A DNA stretch of 63,465 nucleotides from Methylocystis suflitae. Its GTDB lineage: Bacteria > Pseudomonadota > Alphaproteobacteria > Rhizobiales > Beijerinckiaceae. Both the position numbers and the translations under genes were made by a program. Below the pieces are notes generated by a model that worked only from the letters and a program-made list of their open reading frames with translations, was not told the DNA's origin and ran no database searches. Below, one piece after another: positions 19,159 to 28,738 of the stretch. The stretch's first letter is position 1; every line of letters starts with the position of its first letter. Location of the stretch: assembly GCF_024448135.1 (NCBI RefSeq), contig NZ_JAMRYX010000172.1, forward strand, positions 1-63,465, given 5' to 3'.

Positions 19159-20244
19159 CTACATCGCGTCGGCCTTTTCCGCTTCGCTGCGCGTTGGCGA
19201 AGGCCGGAACCTGGTCGCCGGATCGTTGCGATCGATGCGCCAATTGGGATGGTGGAAATGCAGGACGTGATCGCCGTTGTAGGAAACGACGGCATTGTCG
19301 AACGTCAGCGCGCCGATCCGCCGCCAATTGCGAAACGTCCCTTTCTTAAATCCGGTGCGGCCGGTCACTTCGCCATCCTCGGTGACCTCGATGGTGAAAA
19401 CGATTTCGCGCCTCGGCGTTGGATCGCCCTTGTCGAACATCATCGCCAGCAATTCGTCGCGCGAATCGAGGTCATCTCCTTCAATTCGCGGATGGCCCGG
19501 CGCCAGCTTTAAGCGCATGAAGCGCGGCGCTCGGGTAGGAATGTCGCGAGGCTTGCCGAGCTCGGCGACTTCGTGGAGCTGCCGCTCGGTCGGATCCTTA
19601 TCGGTGATCGCGAATATGATTCCCGCCGTCATGACAATTGGCGACGTCGCCCAATCGTTTGAGAGCGTGACGTTCGGCGCATTGACGAAATCGACATCGT
19701 TGATGTAGCGCGTCGACGCGCCGACGATATCGTCGATCGTGAAGAAGTTCGCCGTCTGCAACGGCTCTTTATGGTCTGGATCGGTCGTCGGAAAGAGCTT
19801 GCCGGCGATGCCCTGCCCGCGCGGTTTGCCGCGCTTCACCGCCCCGCCGTTGGAATAGCGCGCGACGACAAGCGCCTTGCTGCCCTTCTGGAAGTAGCCG
19901 GTGTAGCCGCTGTCCTCGGTGATTTCCCAGAAGCCCGTCAGAACGACGCCCCAGGGATGCACGATGCGTCTGAAGCCTTTCTTGTCAGGCCCCCACCTGA
20001 GGTCGCTGCGCGCGTCGACCGATCGCTGGGCGGCCTCAGTCAAAAAGTGCCTGCCCCGCCAAAGCGCGCGCAACACGTCGAAAAAGGTCGGCATCACGAA
20101 GGGGAGCGGCGGCTCGCCGGGCGCGCCCCAGACCTTTTGATAGGGATTGGCGAAAACAGCGTCGCGCACGTCGCTGAATCGCGAACCGGGATAGACACGG
20201 TCTTCATCGACCAATTCAATGACGCCGAAATCGTTCGGGCTCAT
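19159..20244 (-). CDS. Conserved protein, possibly catalase-like fold
   Basis: A 361-residue soluble protein without a signal peptide. The stretch from WGVVLTGFW through [30 protein letters not shown] and [12 protein letters not shown], and the late HFHHPNWR segment, give an impression of the catalase-like haem-binding superfamily (compare the HPKG...RFS..GS.G..D..RG.A.K..T pattern of catalases), but the match is only by eye and key catalase residues are not obvious. Treat the function as unknown. It lies leftward between tpiA and ndk with its own spacing on both sides. Confidence 0.78.
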   Translation of the reverse strand: MSPNDFGVIELVDEDRVYPGSRFSDVRDAVFANPYQKVWGAPGEPPLPFVMPTFFDVLRALWRGRHFLTEAAQRSVDARSDLRWGPDKKGFRRIVHPWGVVLTGFWEITEDSGYTGYFQKGSKALVVARYSNGGAVKRGKPRGQGIAGKLFPTTDPDHKEPLQTANFFTIDDIVGASTRYINDVDFVNAPNVTLSNDWATSPIVMTAGIIFAITDKDPTERQLHEVAELGKPRDIPTRAPRFMRLKLAPGHPRIEGDDLDSRDELLAMMFDKGDPTPRREIVFTIEVTEDGEVTGRTGFKKGTFRNWRRIGALTFDNAVVSYNGDHVLHFHHPNWRIDRNDPATRFRPSPTRSEAEKADAM

Positions 20245-20337
20245 GGCATGCCCCCTTATACAAACAATTTAGAGAAAACCGGCCCCCTCTAAGCAATCGA
20301 CTTTATCGGCCCCCATCCGATTGTCCAGCTTTGCTTG

Positions 20338-21090
20338 TCAGACATAGGCGCTCGCGACGCCGATGAACTCCGTGGCCGTCAAACTCGCGCCGCCAACCAG
20401 CGCGCCGTCGACATTGGCGACATGCATCAATTCGCGGGCGTTCGACGGCTTGACCGAGCCGCCGTAGAGAATGCGCACATCGCCGCTCTTGCCGCCGCCG
20501 AGCCTGGCTTCGATCCGCTCGCGCGCGAAGGCGTGCATTTCGGCGACGTCATCGACGGTCGGCGTCAAGCCTGTGCCGATCGCCCAGACCGGCTCATAGG
20601 CGACGACGATATGCGCGGGCGCGTCAGCGGGCAGAGAGCCCGCAATCTGCGCGCCGACGACGCTCAACGCATCGCCTGCCTCGCGCTCGGCGCGCGTTTC
20701 GCCGACGCAAATGATCGGCGTGAGTCCGGCGCGCAGGGCGGCGGCGGCCTTCGCCCACACGTCGGCGTCGGTCTCGCCATGGTCCGAACGACGTTCACTG
20801 TGGCCGACGATGACGTAGGACGCGCCGGCGTCCTTGAGCATCTCGGCGGAAATGTCGCCCGTGTGAGCGCCGCTGGCCGCGGCATGGCAATCCTGTCCGC
20901 CAAGGCCCAAGCCTCCGCGCGTCGCAATCTCGCGCGCGAGGGCGATCAGCGTGGCCGGCGGACAGACGATCAATTCGGCGCGCGCGCGCAGCGCATCGTC
21001 ATAGGCGGCGCCCATCGCCTCGATCTCGGCCAGCGAGGCGCGCAGCCCGTTCATTTTCCAATTTCCCGCGACGAGCGGACGACCGATCAT
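20338..21090 (-). CDS. tpiA: Triose-phosphate isomerase
   Basis: A 250-residue glycolytic enzyme that interconverts DHAP and glyceraldehyde-3-phosphate. Catalytic landmarks are GNWKMN (Asn, Lys), GHSERR (His), [10 protein letters not shown] (catalytic Glu, loop 6) and [12 protein letters not shown]. The ATG at 21090 has AGGAG eight bases upstream; an ATG six codons earlier would place that ribosome-binding site inside the gene. It is divergent from the arsenic operon. Confidence 0.98.
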   Translation of the reverse strand: MIGRPLVAGNWKMNGLRASLAEIEAMGAAYDDALRARAELIVCPPATLIALAREIATRGGLGLGGQDCHAAASGAHTGDISAEMLKDAGASYVIVGHSERRSDHGETDADVWAKAAAALRAGLTPIICVGETRAEREAGDALSVVGAQIAGSLPADAPAHIVVAYEPVWAIGTGLTPTVDDVAEMHAFARERIEARLGGGKSGDVRILYGGSVKPSNARELMHVANVDGALVGGASLTATEFIGVASAYV

Positions 21091-21203
21091 GCGAAATGCT
21101 CCTGACAATGCGCCTGGGTAACAGAGCTACGGGCGCGCAACAATGCGGGCGCGCCCATGAGGAATGTCATTGCGCCGTCATTTATTTCAATATATCTGGA
21201 TTT

Positions 21204-21542
21204 ATGGAAATAGAAGCGGCTCTCGCCTGTCTTTCCGCGCTATCGCAGCCGACGCGGCTCGAGACCTTCCGTTTGCTCGTCCGGCACGAGCCCGAGGGTC
21301 TGCCGGCCGGCGACGTCGCGCGGGCGCTCTGCGTTCCACAAAACACGCTCTCCGCCCATCTCAACGTCCTTTCGCAGGCGAAGCTTGTCATCAGCGCCCG
21401 CACTGGCCGCAGCATCGTCTATCGGGCGGATCTTTCGCGGCTGAATGCGCTCGCGCGCTTCCTCGCCGAAGATTGTTGCGGCGGCGCGCCATGCGCGCCC
21501 GCCGATTCTCTTGCACGCATCAAATGTGAGTCTCGCCAATGA
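21204..21542 (+). CDS. arsR: ArsR-family arsenic-responsive repressor
   Basis: A 112-residue winged-helix repressor. The helix-turn-helix is GLPAGDVARALCVPQNTLSAHLNVL with the wing near SARTGRSIVYRAD. Cys pairs near the C-terminus (DCCGGAPC) are candidate As(III) ligands, different in position from the E. coli type. The ATG at 21204 (MEIEAALACLSALSQ) is chosen because ArsR proteins begin here; the open frame is 36 codons longer upstream. The stop overlaps the arsC ATG by four bases. It likely represses its own operon from the tpiA-arsR gap. Confidence 0.93.
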   Translation: MEIEAALACLSALSQPTRLETFRLLVRHEPEGLPAGDVARALCVPQNTLSAHLNVLSQAKLVISARTGRSIVYRADLSRLNALARFLAEDCCGGAPCAPADSLARIKCESRQ

Positions 21543-22066
21543 CAGACAGGATCTACAACGTGCTGTTCCTCTGCACCGGCAATAGTGCGCGTTCGATCAT
21601 GGCCGAAGCGCTGCTGCGCGAGCGCGGCGCCGGCCGGTTCAACGTTTTTTCCGCCGGCAGCCATCCCAAGGGCGAGGTGAATCCTTACGCGCTCAAAACG
21701 CTCGAGACGATGGGCCTTAAATCCGAAGGCTATCGTTCCAAAAGCTGGGACGAGTTCGCCCGCCCTGACGCGCCCCGCATGGATTTCGTGTTCACCGTCT
21801 GTGACAGCGCAGCGGGCGAAGCTTGTCCGGCGTGGCCCGGTCAGCCGATGACCGCGCATTGGGGCATCGAAGATCCGGCGGCGGTCGAAGGAAGCGACAT
21901 AGAAAAGCAGCGCGCCTTCGCCACGGCGTTCCGCTATCTGCGCAACCGCGTCGATCAGTTCTGCGCGATTCCGCTGCATCGCCTCGACAAACTCGCGCTC
22001 AGCCAGCGCCTGCGCGAGATCGGCGAGATGGAAGGCGCAACATCGCCGAACGCGACCGCGGAGTAA
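21539..22066 (+). CDS. arsC: Arsenate reductase, LMW-phosphatase type
   Basis: A 175-residue cytosolic enzyme that reduces As(V) to As(III). It carries the CX5R phosphatase loop CTGNSARS (C12, R18) and further Cys in VCDSAAGEACPAWPG, as expected for thioredoxin- or mycothiol-coupled ArsC. The C-terminal 35 residues after the catalytic domain are longer than in compact homologues. Translationally coupled to arsR (ATGA overlap) and four bases from the efflux gene, so the three work as one detoxification unit. Confidence 0.94.
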   Translation: MTDRIYNVLFLCTGNSARSIMAEALLRERGAGRFNVFSAGSHPKGEVNPYALKTLETMGLKSEGYRSKSWDEFARPDAPRMDFVFTVCDSAAGEACPAWPGQPMTAHWGIEDPAAVEGSDIEKQRAFATAFRYLRNRVDQFCAIPLHRLDKLALSQRLREIGEMEGATSPNATAE

Positions 22067-22069
22067 GTC

Positions 22070-23137
22070 ATGACCGTCTTCGAACGCTATCTTTCGCTCT
22101 GGGTGGCGCTTTGCATCGTCGCCGGCGTCGCGCTGGGCCATTTCTTGCCGGGCGTGTTTCACGCCATTGGCGCGATGGAGGTCGCAAAGGTCAATTTGCC
22201 TGTCGCGGCGCTCATCTGGCTGATGATCACGCCGATGCTGATGAAGATCGACTTCGCCGCGCTTGCGGAAGTCGGGCGTCACTGGCGCGGGATTGGCGTC
22301 ACGCTCGCGGTCAACTGGGCGGTGAAGCCGTTTTCGATGGCGCTGCTCGGATGGATTTTCATCGGCTATCTGTTTCGACCCTATTTGCCGGCGGACCAGA
22401 TCGACTCCTACATCGCCGGCCTGATCCTGCTCGCAGCGGCCCCTTGCACCGCCATGGTGTTCGTCTGGTCGAATCTCACCAAGGGCGAGCCGCATTTCAC
22501 GCTGAGCCAGGTCGCACTCAACGACGCAATCATGATCGTCGCTTTCGCGCCCATCGTCGGGTTGCTGCTTGGACTGTCCTCGATCGTCGTGCCCTGGGAC
22601 ACGCTGTTTCTCTCGGTGGTCCTCTATATCGTCGTTCCGGTGATCATCGCCCAGGTCGCCCGCAAACGGCTGCTCGCGGCAAGCGGCGAAAAGGGTCTCG
22701 CCAGGACGCTCGCGCATATCGGCCCGGCGTCGCTCATCGCGCTGCTCGCGACGCTCGTTCTGCTCTTTGGTTTTCAGGGGGAACAGATCATCCGGCAACC
22801 CGCGATCATCGCCATGCTCGCGGCGCCGATACTGATCCAGGTCTATTTCAACGCCGGGCTCGCCTATCTGCTCAATCGCGCGGCGGGAGAAGCGCATTGC
22901 GTCGCCGGCCCTTCGGCGCTGATCGGGGCGAGCAATTTCTTCGAACTGGCGGTCGCGGCGGCCATCAGCCTCTTTGGCTTTGACTCGGGCGCTGCGCTCG
23001 CCACCGTTGTTGGGGTCCTGATCGAAGTTCCAGTGATGCTGAGCGTCGTCTGGATCGTCAATCGGAGCAAGGGCTGGTATGAGCGCGGAGCGCTTCGATC
23101 GGCTGATCGAATCTCCGCGCCCATCGATCTACCGTAA
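22070..23137 (+). CDS. acr3: Arsenite efflux transporter, ACR3 family
   Basis: A 355-residue inner-membrane protein with ten predicted helices. The conserved AAPCTAMVFVWSNLTKG motif holds the Cys needed for As(III) transport, and the late GPSALIGASNFFELAVA segment contains the conserved Glu. It expels arsenite produced by ArsC. Often named arsB in databases although it is not of the ArsB family. It is the last gene of arsR-arsC-acr3 and its stop nearly touches the convergent gene at 23141. Confidence 0.95.
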   Translation: MTVFERYLSLWVALCIVAGVALGHFLPGVFHAIGAMEVAKVNLPVAALIWLMITPMLMKIDFAALAEVGRHWRGIGVTLAVNWAVKPFSMALLGWIFIGYLFRPYLPADQIDSYIAGLILLAAAPCTAMVFVWSNLTKGEPHFTLSQVALNDAIMIVAFAPIVGLLLGLSSIVVPWDTLFLSVVLYIVVPVIIAQVARKRLLAASGEKGLARTLAHIGPASLIALLATLVLLFGFQGEQIIRQPAIIAMLAAPILIQVYFNAGLAYLLNRAAGEAHCVAGPSALIGASNFFELAVAAAISLFGFDSGAALATVVGVLIEVPVMLSVVWIVNRSKGWYERGALRSADRISAPIDLP

Positions 23138-23140
23138 AGA

Positions 23141-23578
23141 TCAGCAGAGGCGATAGCCGTACGCGGCGAGCTGGCGGCCGGTGATCCGCAGCATCGGCGC
23201 CGGAGCTTGATTGCCGTGGCGTCGCACGTGAGCCATGAAGGCCTCGCGCAGCCGGGGCTTATAATGCGCGGCGAAGATCGCGGTCATGCGCGGATCGACG
23301 ACGCCCCCCTCGGGCCCGCCAAACCAGGGCGCATGGAAGCCGAAAACCGCGCCTTCGGAAACGCAGGACTGGGGATTCGCCAGATAGAGCGTGCATGAGG
23401 AATCGCATTCAGTCGGGCCAATCCGGATTGGCTCGCCCCGAGCTCGCGCCCTCGCGAGCCTGGCTTCATATTGCTCCACGCGTCCGCCATAATCCGGGGA
23501 CATGACATCGAAAGCGTTCGCGGGCGCGGTCAAAAGTACAAGCGTCATCGTTCCTGCAAGACCAAGAGATCGCAGCAT
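23141..23578 (-). CDS. Secreted hypothetical protein, COG3904-like
   Basis: A 145-residue protein with a signal peptide (residues 1-22, LTAPANA). The mature part holds GPTECDSSCTLYLAN and VFGFHAPW, the pattern of periplasmic crotonase/ClpP-fold proteins grouped in COG3904, where a Ser in the CxSSCT turn is prominent. Four Cys residues could form disulphides. It sits alone, converging on acr3 with only a few bases between stops. Function not known. Confidence 0.72.
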   Translation of the reverse strand: MLRSLGLAGTMTLVLLTAPANAFDVMSPDYGGRVEQYEARLARARARGEPIRIGPTECDSSCTLYLANPQSCVSEGAVFGFHAPWFGGPEGGVVDPRMTAIFAAHYKPRLREAFMAHVRRHGNQAPAPMLRITGRQLAAYGYRLC

Positions 23579-24030
23579 AGGATTTCCTTTTGGGGCGCTC
23601 GTATGGGGCGGCAGCGCCGCCCTCTGCTGTCAGGGCTCAGTCGACCGAGCGCATGTCTCGGGCCCATCGGGAAGGGGAAGGGCTACAACCACGCCTCTTC
23701 CAGCTTCAGCGTTCCCTTTTTAAACAAGCGATATCTGCAGTGCAAGCAGGGCCTTAACTTTATGGTTAAATATTTTTGTAGAAAGCGCTTGGCGAGATGG
23801 AAATGCGCCCTAGCGCCTATAGCCCAACGATACGTCGAGAGTCCACGGCGCGCGGGACGTTCGGCGCCTAGCAGGCACAGCAGCGGATCCATCTCTAGAG
23901 CTGCAAATTTATTTCCCGCATTTGCAAAACGCGAGGACGGCCTTCGCGCGCTGACAGCGCTCATGAGTGCGAAGGAGATTTTGGCGCGGCCGTTCCGGGC
24001 GCGATGTCCACGCGCCTATACCGTAAGCCC
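23579..24030. other. Intergenic region upstream of the secreted gene
   Basis: About 450 bases with no supported gene. The stretch near 23730-23790 is distinctly AT-richer than its surroundings (TTAACTTTATGGTTAAATATTTT), which fits a promoter region for the leftward secreted gene or a remnant of acquired DNA. Frames across it have poor codon use and no family resemblance. Confidence 0.4.
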
Positions 24031-25038
24031 CTAGCGGGAACGCTTGCGCTTTTTCTCAATATCCATCGCAAGCGACTTGCCCAGAATGTGCTCGTCGCGG
24101 CCGATGACATGTGCGCTGGCGCCGACGATGAGCGGATCGGGCCCGTGTACGACGCTATGATCTTTGTTCGGATAATCGAGGCTCGATAAAAAGTGCTGCA
24201 TGCAATTCAGGCGCGCGCGCTTTTTGTCGTCCGATTTGATGACGATCCACGGCGCGTCGGCCGTGTCGGAGAAGAAGAACATCGCCTCCTTCGCCTCGGT
24301 GTAATCGTCCCATTTGTCCATCGACGCACGATCGATCGGCGAGAGTTTCCACTGCTTCAAAGGATCGTTCATGCGGGAACGAAAACGACGCTGCTGCTCC
24401 TCGCGCGTCACCGAGAACCAATATTTGTAGAGGCGAACGCCGGAATTGACGAACATGCGCTCAAGATCGGGACATTGCCGCATGAAGTCGAGATATTCGT
24501 TCGGGGTGCAGAAATTCATCACGCGCTCGACTCCGGCGCGATTGTACCAGGAGCGGTCGAAGAACACGATCTCGCCGGCCGCCGGCAGATGCTGGATGTA
24601 GCGCTGGAAATACCACTGGCTGCGCTCGCGCTCGGATGGCTTTTCCAGCGCGACGACCCGCGCGCCGCGCGGATTGAGATGTTCCATAAAGCGCTTGATG
24701 GTGCCGCCCTTGCCGGCGGCGTCGCGCCCCTCGAACAGCAAGACGATGCGTTGACCGGTCTCCTTTACCCAGTTTTGCGCTTTGAGGAGCTCCACTTGCA
24801 GGAGCTCCATGTGCCGCAGGTAGACCTTCTCGCTCAGCCGCGTCTTGTAGGGAAATTCTCCTGACTCAAACGCCTTCCGGACCGCCTCGGCGTCAGCCCG
24901 CAGGCGGCGCACGTCCTGGTATGGCGCGTGGGGATGCGCCGCGCGCTCGGCCCCGTGCACGTCCCCGGGCTCAGCCTCGACTTTGGGACATGGAGCCTCC
25001 ACGCCGGTCTCAGCGGCGGCGTTGACGGTTTCATCCAT
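24031..25038 (-). CDS. ppk2: Polyphosphate kinase 2
   Basis: A 335-residue cytosolic kinase using polyphosphate to phosphorylate nucleotides (or the reverse). Walker A is GRDAAGKGGTIKRF, Walker B is EIVFFDRSWYNRAGVE, and the lid contains QQRRFRSRMNDPLKQWKLS, all hallmarks of PPK2. The first 55 residues are acidic, low-complexity and variable. The C-terminus is Lys/Arg-rich. It stands alone and leftward, converging with nothing. The nucleotide preference (GDP, ADP or NMP) is not certain. Confidence 0.95.
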   Translation of the reverse strand: MDETVNAAAETGVEAPCPKVEAEPGDVHGAERAAHPHAPYQDVRRLRADAEAVRKAFESGEFPYKTRLSEKVYLRHMELLQVELLKAQNWVKETGQRIVLLFEGRDAAGKGGTIKRFMEHLNPRGARVVALEKPSERERSQWYFQRYIQHLPAAGEIVFFDRSWYNRAGVERVMNFCTPNEYLDFMRQCPDLERMFVNSGVRLYKYWFSVTREEQQRRFRSRMNDPLKQWKLSPIDRASMDKWDDYTEAKEAMFFFSDTADAPWIVIKSDDKKRARLNCMQHFLSSLDYPNKDHSVVHGPDPLIVGASAHVIGRDEHILGKSLAMDIEKKRKRSR

Positions 25039-25255
25039 TATCGGCTCCGGTTTTCAGCGCGCGCTCCGAATTGGAGCCGCTCAGGCGCGGATTCTGGTGG
25101 GGGGAGACTGCAAGCATTCGAAACATAGGGCAATAGCGCGTTTTGGCGCGTCAGCGGTTCTGTGCGGAGCGCATTGCCACGCGCCCGCCCCCTCCCTATA
25201 GTCCGCCGCCAAAACCGGGAAGCCGGATTCCAACGCACCCAAGGAAGCAATACCT

Positions 25256-27163
25256 ATGCTAGAAGGCCTGCGCGTCGCCTCGCAGAACTGGATCGGCCGC
25301 ACCATCATGGCGCTTGTCATGGGCGTCATCGTCATCAGTTTTTCGATCTGGGGCGTCGGAGACGTGTTTCGCGGCATGACGGCGCAGCGGCTCGCCCGCG
25401 TCGGCAGCGGCGAAGTGACGGTCGACACCTATCGCAGCGCCTATCAAAACGAACTTCGCCGCATTCAGCAGCGGATGCGGCGCGCGATCACCAATGAGGA
25501 AGCCCATCAGTCAGGACTGGATCTGCAGATCCTGGAGCGCCTGGTCACCGAGGTCGCGCTCGACCAAAAGGCGCGGCAGCTCGGACTGGCCGCAAGCGAC
25601 GAGACCACCCAGCGATTGCTCGCAGCTGAAAAGGTGTTTCAGGGCCCCGACGGCAAATTCGACGCCGCGCGGTTCAAGCAGATCGCCAATGACTCCGGCT
25701 TCACCGAGCGCGGCTTCGTCGCGGATCAGAAGAATGTTTACCTGCGCAAAATGATTACCGACATCGTCGTCGCCGGAGTCGAGCCGCCGAAGTTGATGGT
25801 CGAGGCGATTTATCGCTTCCGCAATGAATCACGAACGATCGACTACGTCGTTCTGCCGCCGTCGCTGGTTAGCGCCGCGCCGACGCCATCCGACGAAGAG
25901 CTGAAAAAATACTTCGACGAGCGCGAGCAGACCTTCCGCGCCAAGGAATACCGCAAGCTGACGGCGCTGGTCGTCAGCCCTTCCACGGTCGGGAAGCCGG
26001 AGAGCGTGTCTGCCGAGGAGGCGCGCAAGCTTTATGACGAGGTTAAATCGAAGCGCTACGGAACGCCGGAAAAGCGCGAAGTGCGGCAGATCGTGCTCAA
26101 GACCGACACGGAAGCTGAAGCCGCGCTCGCCAAGCTCAAAGCCGGCGCCGATTTCGACGCGCTGGCGGCCGAGCTCAAACTCAATCCCAAGGACGTCAAT
26201 CTCGGCCTGGTCGAGCAGCGCGACTTCGGCGATCCCAAAGTCGGAGCGGCCGTTTTTGCGCTCCCCCAGCCGGGGCTCACCGCGCCGGTCCATACCGCTT
26301 TTGGCGCCGTCGTGTCCCAGGTCAGGAGCATCGCCCCGGCCGTCTACAACAAGACTTTCGAGCAGGCCGAGCCGGAACTGCGCGCGGAAATCGCCGCGCA
26401 AGGCGCCATGCCTGAAGTGCGCCGGCTCCATGAGGCCATTGAGGATCAGCGCGCCTCCGGCAAGACTCTCGCCGAAACCGCAAAGGCGGTGGGACTGGAG
26501 ACGCAGGTCTATGACGGCGTCGACGATGCAGGCAATGACCGCAGCGGCAAGCCGATCGCCGGGCTTCCTGCCGGTCCGGACCTCGTGAAGGCCGCCTTCG
26601 CATCGGACATCGGCGTCGACAACGATACTGTCGCGACGCGTGACGGCGGCTATGTCTGGTACGAGGTTAACGGCATCGAGCCCGCCCGGCAGAAGACATT
26701 CGAAGAGGTGAAGCAGGCCGTCGCCGACGCCATGCGCAGCGACGCGGCGCAAAAGGCGCTCGCCGCCAAGGCCGACGAAATCGTCGCCAAGCTGAACGCG
26801 GGGCGGCCGATCGAAGACGTCGCCAAGGAGCTGGGGGTTCAGACCCAGCGCGCCAATGACGTGAAGCGCGAAGCGCGTCCCGACTTCAACACCAACGTCA
26901 TCGTTCGTTTCTTCGATGTGGCGCCGCGCAACGCCGGCTCCGTCGTCGTCGACAATGGGCGGCTGGTGTTTTTCGTGCGCGACTCGACAACGCCCGTGTT
27001 CGACCCGAGCTCGATCGAAGCGAAAACGATCGCCCAGCAACTGAAGCCTGCATTTCACAACGACCTGCTGGAGCAATATGTCGGCGGCCTCGAGAAGGCG
27101 CTCGGCGTCGATATCAATCAGCGGGCGCTCGAAGCCGCGACCGGAGCGGAACGCGACCAGTGA
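25256..27163 (+). CDS. ppiD: PpiD/SurA-type peptidyl-prolyl cis-trans isomerase
   Basis: A 635-residue periplasmic foldase anchored by one N-terminal helix (residues about 16-35, TIMALVMGVIVISFSIWGV). A SurA N-like chaperone region follows (about 40-170), then a parvulin-like PPIase domain near residues 260-370 (KREVRQIVLKTD, ADFDALAAELKLNPKDVNLG) and a second chaperone-like region. It assists outer-membrane protein folding. It overlaps trpE by four bases (GTGA), an arrangement usual in this order. An AAGGA ribosome-binding site precedes ATG. Confidence 0.9.
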   Translation: MLEGLRVASQNWIGRTIMALVMGVIVISFSIWGVGDVFRGMTAQRLARVGSGEVTVDTYRSAYQNELRRIQQRMRRAITNEEAHQSGLDLQILERLVTEVALDQKARQLGLAASDETTQRLLAAEKVFQGPDGKFDAARFKQIANDSGFTERGFVADQKNVYLRKMITDIVVAGVEPPKLMVEAIYRFRNESRTIDYVVLPPSLVSAAPTPSDEELKKYFDEREQTFRAKEYRKLTALVVSPSTVGKPESVSAEEARKLYDEVKSKRYGTPEKREVRQIVLKTDTEAEAALAKLKAGADFDALAAELKLNPKDVNLGLVEQRDFGDPKVGAAVFALPQPGLTAPVHTAFGAVVSQVRSIAPAVYNKTFEQAEPELRAEIAAQGAMPEVRRLHEAIEDQRASGKTLAETAKAVGLETQVYDGVDDAGNDRSGKPIAGLPAGPDLVKAAFASDIGVDNDTVATRDGGYVWYEVNGIEPARQKTFEEVKQAVADAMRSDAAQKALAAKADEIVAKLNAGRPIEDVAKELGVQTQRANDVKREARPDFNTNVIVRFFDVAPRNAGSVVVDNGRLVFFVRDSTTPVFDPSSIEAKTIAQQLKPAFHNDLLEQYVGGLEKALGVDINQRALEAATGAERDQ

Positions 27164-28689
27164 GCGGCGCGCTGTTTGAGCCCGACTTCGACGCCTTCCG
27201 CGCCGACTACGACGCTGATCGGCCGCTGCTGGTCGTGACGCGGCTGGTCGCCGATCTCGAAACGCCGGTCTCCGCCTATCTCAAGCTCACGCGCGATCAG
27301 CGCGGCGCGGCTTTTTTGCTCGAGTCCGTCGAAGGCGGCGCCGCCCGCGGCCGCTACTCGATGATCGGCCTCGACCCGGACGTGATTTTTCGCGTCGTCG
27401 GCGATAGAGCGGACATCAATCGCGCCGCGCTCGACGATGCGAGCATCTTTACGCCTTGCGAAGCGGCGCCGCTCGTCGCCTTGCGTCAGCTCATCGCCGA
27501 ATCCGCCGTGCCGCAGGCCGTGCGGCTGCCGCCGATGGCGGCGGGCGTCTTCGGCTATCTTGGCTATGACATGGTGCGACAGATGGAGCGCCTCGCGCCG
27601 GCCAAGGAAGACAGGATCGGCGCGCCTGACGCGCTTTTCGTGCGTCCCACGGTCATGATCGTCTTTGACACGGTTCGCGACGAAATCTCCATCGTCACGC
27701 CCGCTCGGCCAAAAGCCGGCGTTGCGGCGAAGGCGGCCTATGAAGCGGCGCTCGCGCGCCTCGACAAGGTCATCGCGACGCTCGAGGCGCCGCTGGAGCA
27801 TCGCGACGGCGGGGCCGACGTGCAGCTCCTCGCTCAGGAGCCTGTTTCGAATACGCCGCAATCGCGTTTTCTCGAGATGGTCGAGCGCGCCAAGGAATAT
27901 ATTCGCGCCGGCGACATCTTTCAGGTCGTGCTGTCGCAGCGGTTCACCGCGCCTTTCGCTTTGCCCGCCTTTACGCTCTATCGCGCCTTGCGCCGCGTGA
28001 ACCCGGCGCCCTTTTTATGCTTTCTCGATTTCGGCGAATTCCAGATCGTCTGTTCGAGTCCCGAGATCCTCGTACGCGTCGCCGACGAAAAGGTGACGAT
28101 TCGCCCGATCGCCGGCACACGCTGGCGCAGCGAGGTGAAGGCGGAGGACGAGCGTCTCGCGGCGGATCTCCTCGCCGACGAAAAGGAGCGCGCCGAACAT
28201 CTGATGCTGCTCGACCTCGGCCGCAACGACGTCGGCCGAGTCGCAAAGACGGGCACGGTGCGCGTCACCGACAGTTTCACCATCGAGCGCTACAGTCACG
28301 TGATGCACATCGTCTCCAATGTTGAAGGCGAGCTCGATGCGCGCCACGATTGCATCGACGCGCTCGCCGCGGGTTTTCCCGCCGGCACCGTCTCCGGCGC
28401 GCCGAAAGTGCGCGCCATGGAGATCATCGACGAACTCGAGACCGACAAGCGCGGAATCTACGGCGGCTGCATCGGCTATTTCGGCGCCGGCGGTCAAATG
28501 GACACCTGCATCGTGCTGCGCACGGCGATCGTGAAGGACGGCAAGATGCATGTGCAGGCAGGCGCTGGCGTCGTCTACGACAGCGAACCGGAATATGAGC
28601 ACCGCGAATGCGTCAACAAGGCCAAAGCGCTTTTCCGCGCCGCCGAGGAAGCGGTTCGCTTCGCAACGCGCGCGCGGCGGGGGCAATAG
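27160..28689 (+). CDS. trpE: Anthranilate synthase component I
   Basis: A 509-residue chorismate-utilising enzyme; with TrpG it makes anthranilate from chorismate and glutamine, the first step of tryptophan synthesis. Features are LLESVEGGAARGRYSMIG (Trp-binding region), IFQVVLSQRF, PIAGTRWRS, DLGRNDVGRVAKTGTV, and GFPAGTVSGAPKVRAME. Starts at GTG within the ppiD stop. The partner trpG is 2.7 kb downstream after other genes, as a split trp system. No leader peptide is seen because the start lies inside the ppiD frame. Confidence 0.97.
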   Translation: MSGALFEPDFDAFRADYDADRPLLVVTRLVADLETPVSAYLKLTRDQRGAAFLLESVEGGAARGRYSMIGLDPDVIFRVVGDRADINRAALDDASIFTPCEAAPLVALRQLIAESAVPQAVRLPPMAAGVFGYLGYDMVRQMERLAPAKEDRIGAPDALFVRPTVMIVFDTVRDEISIVTPARPKAGVAAKAAYEAALARLDKVIATLEAPLEHRDGGADVQLLAQEPVSNTPQSRFLEMVERAKEYIRAGDIFQVVLSQRFTAPFALPAFTLYRALRRVNPAPFLCFLDFGEFQIVCSSPEILVRVADEKVTIRPIAGTRWRSEVKAEDERLAADLLADEKERAEHLMLLDLGRNDVGRVAKTGTVRVTDSFTIERYSHVMHIVSNVEGELDARHDCIDALAAGFPAGTVSGAPKVRAMEIIDELETDKRGIYGGCIGYFGAGGQMDTCIVLRTAIVKDGKMHVQAGAGVVYDSEPEYEHRECVNKAKALFRAAEEAVRFATRARRGQ

Positions 28690-28738
28690 CCATTCCCGCC
28701 ATAGCGCACGGACGGCGAAACAGGCGGCGGCGCATCTG

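Noticed and set aside
21419-22897. Leftward 492-codon open frame over arsC and acr3
   Set aside because: The predicted product is Arg/Glu/His-rich and low-quality, while the plus strand carries clear ArsC and ACR3 motifs.
25829-27076. Leftward 415-codon open frame opposite ppiD
   Set aside because: No recognisable domain; the plus strand reads as PpiD with a membrane anchor and coupling to trpE.
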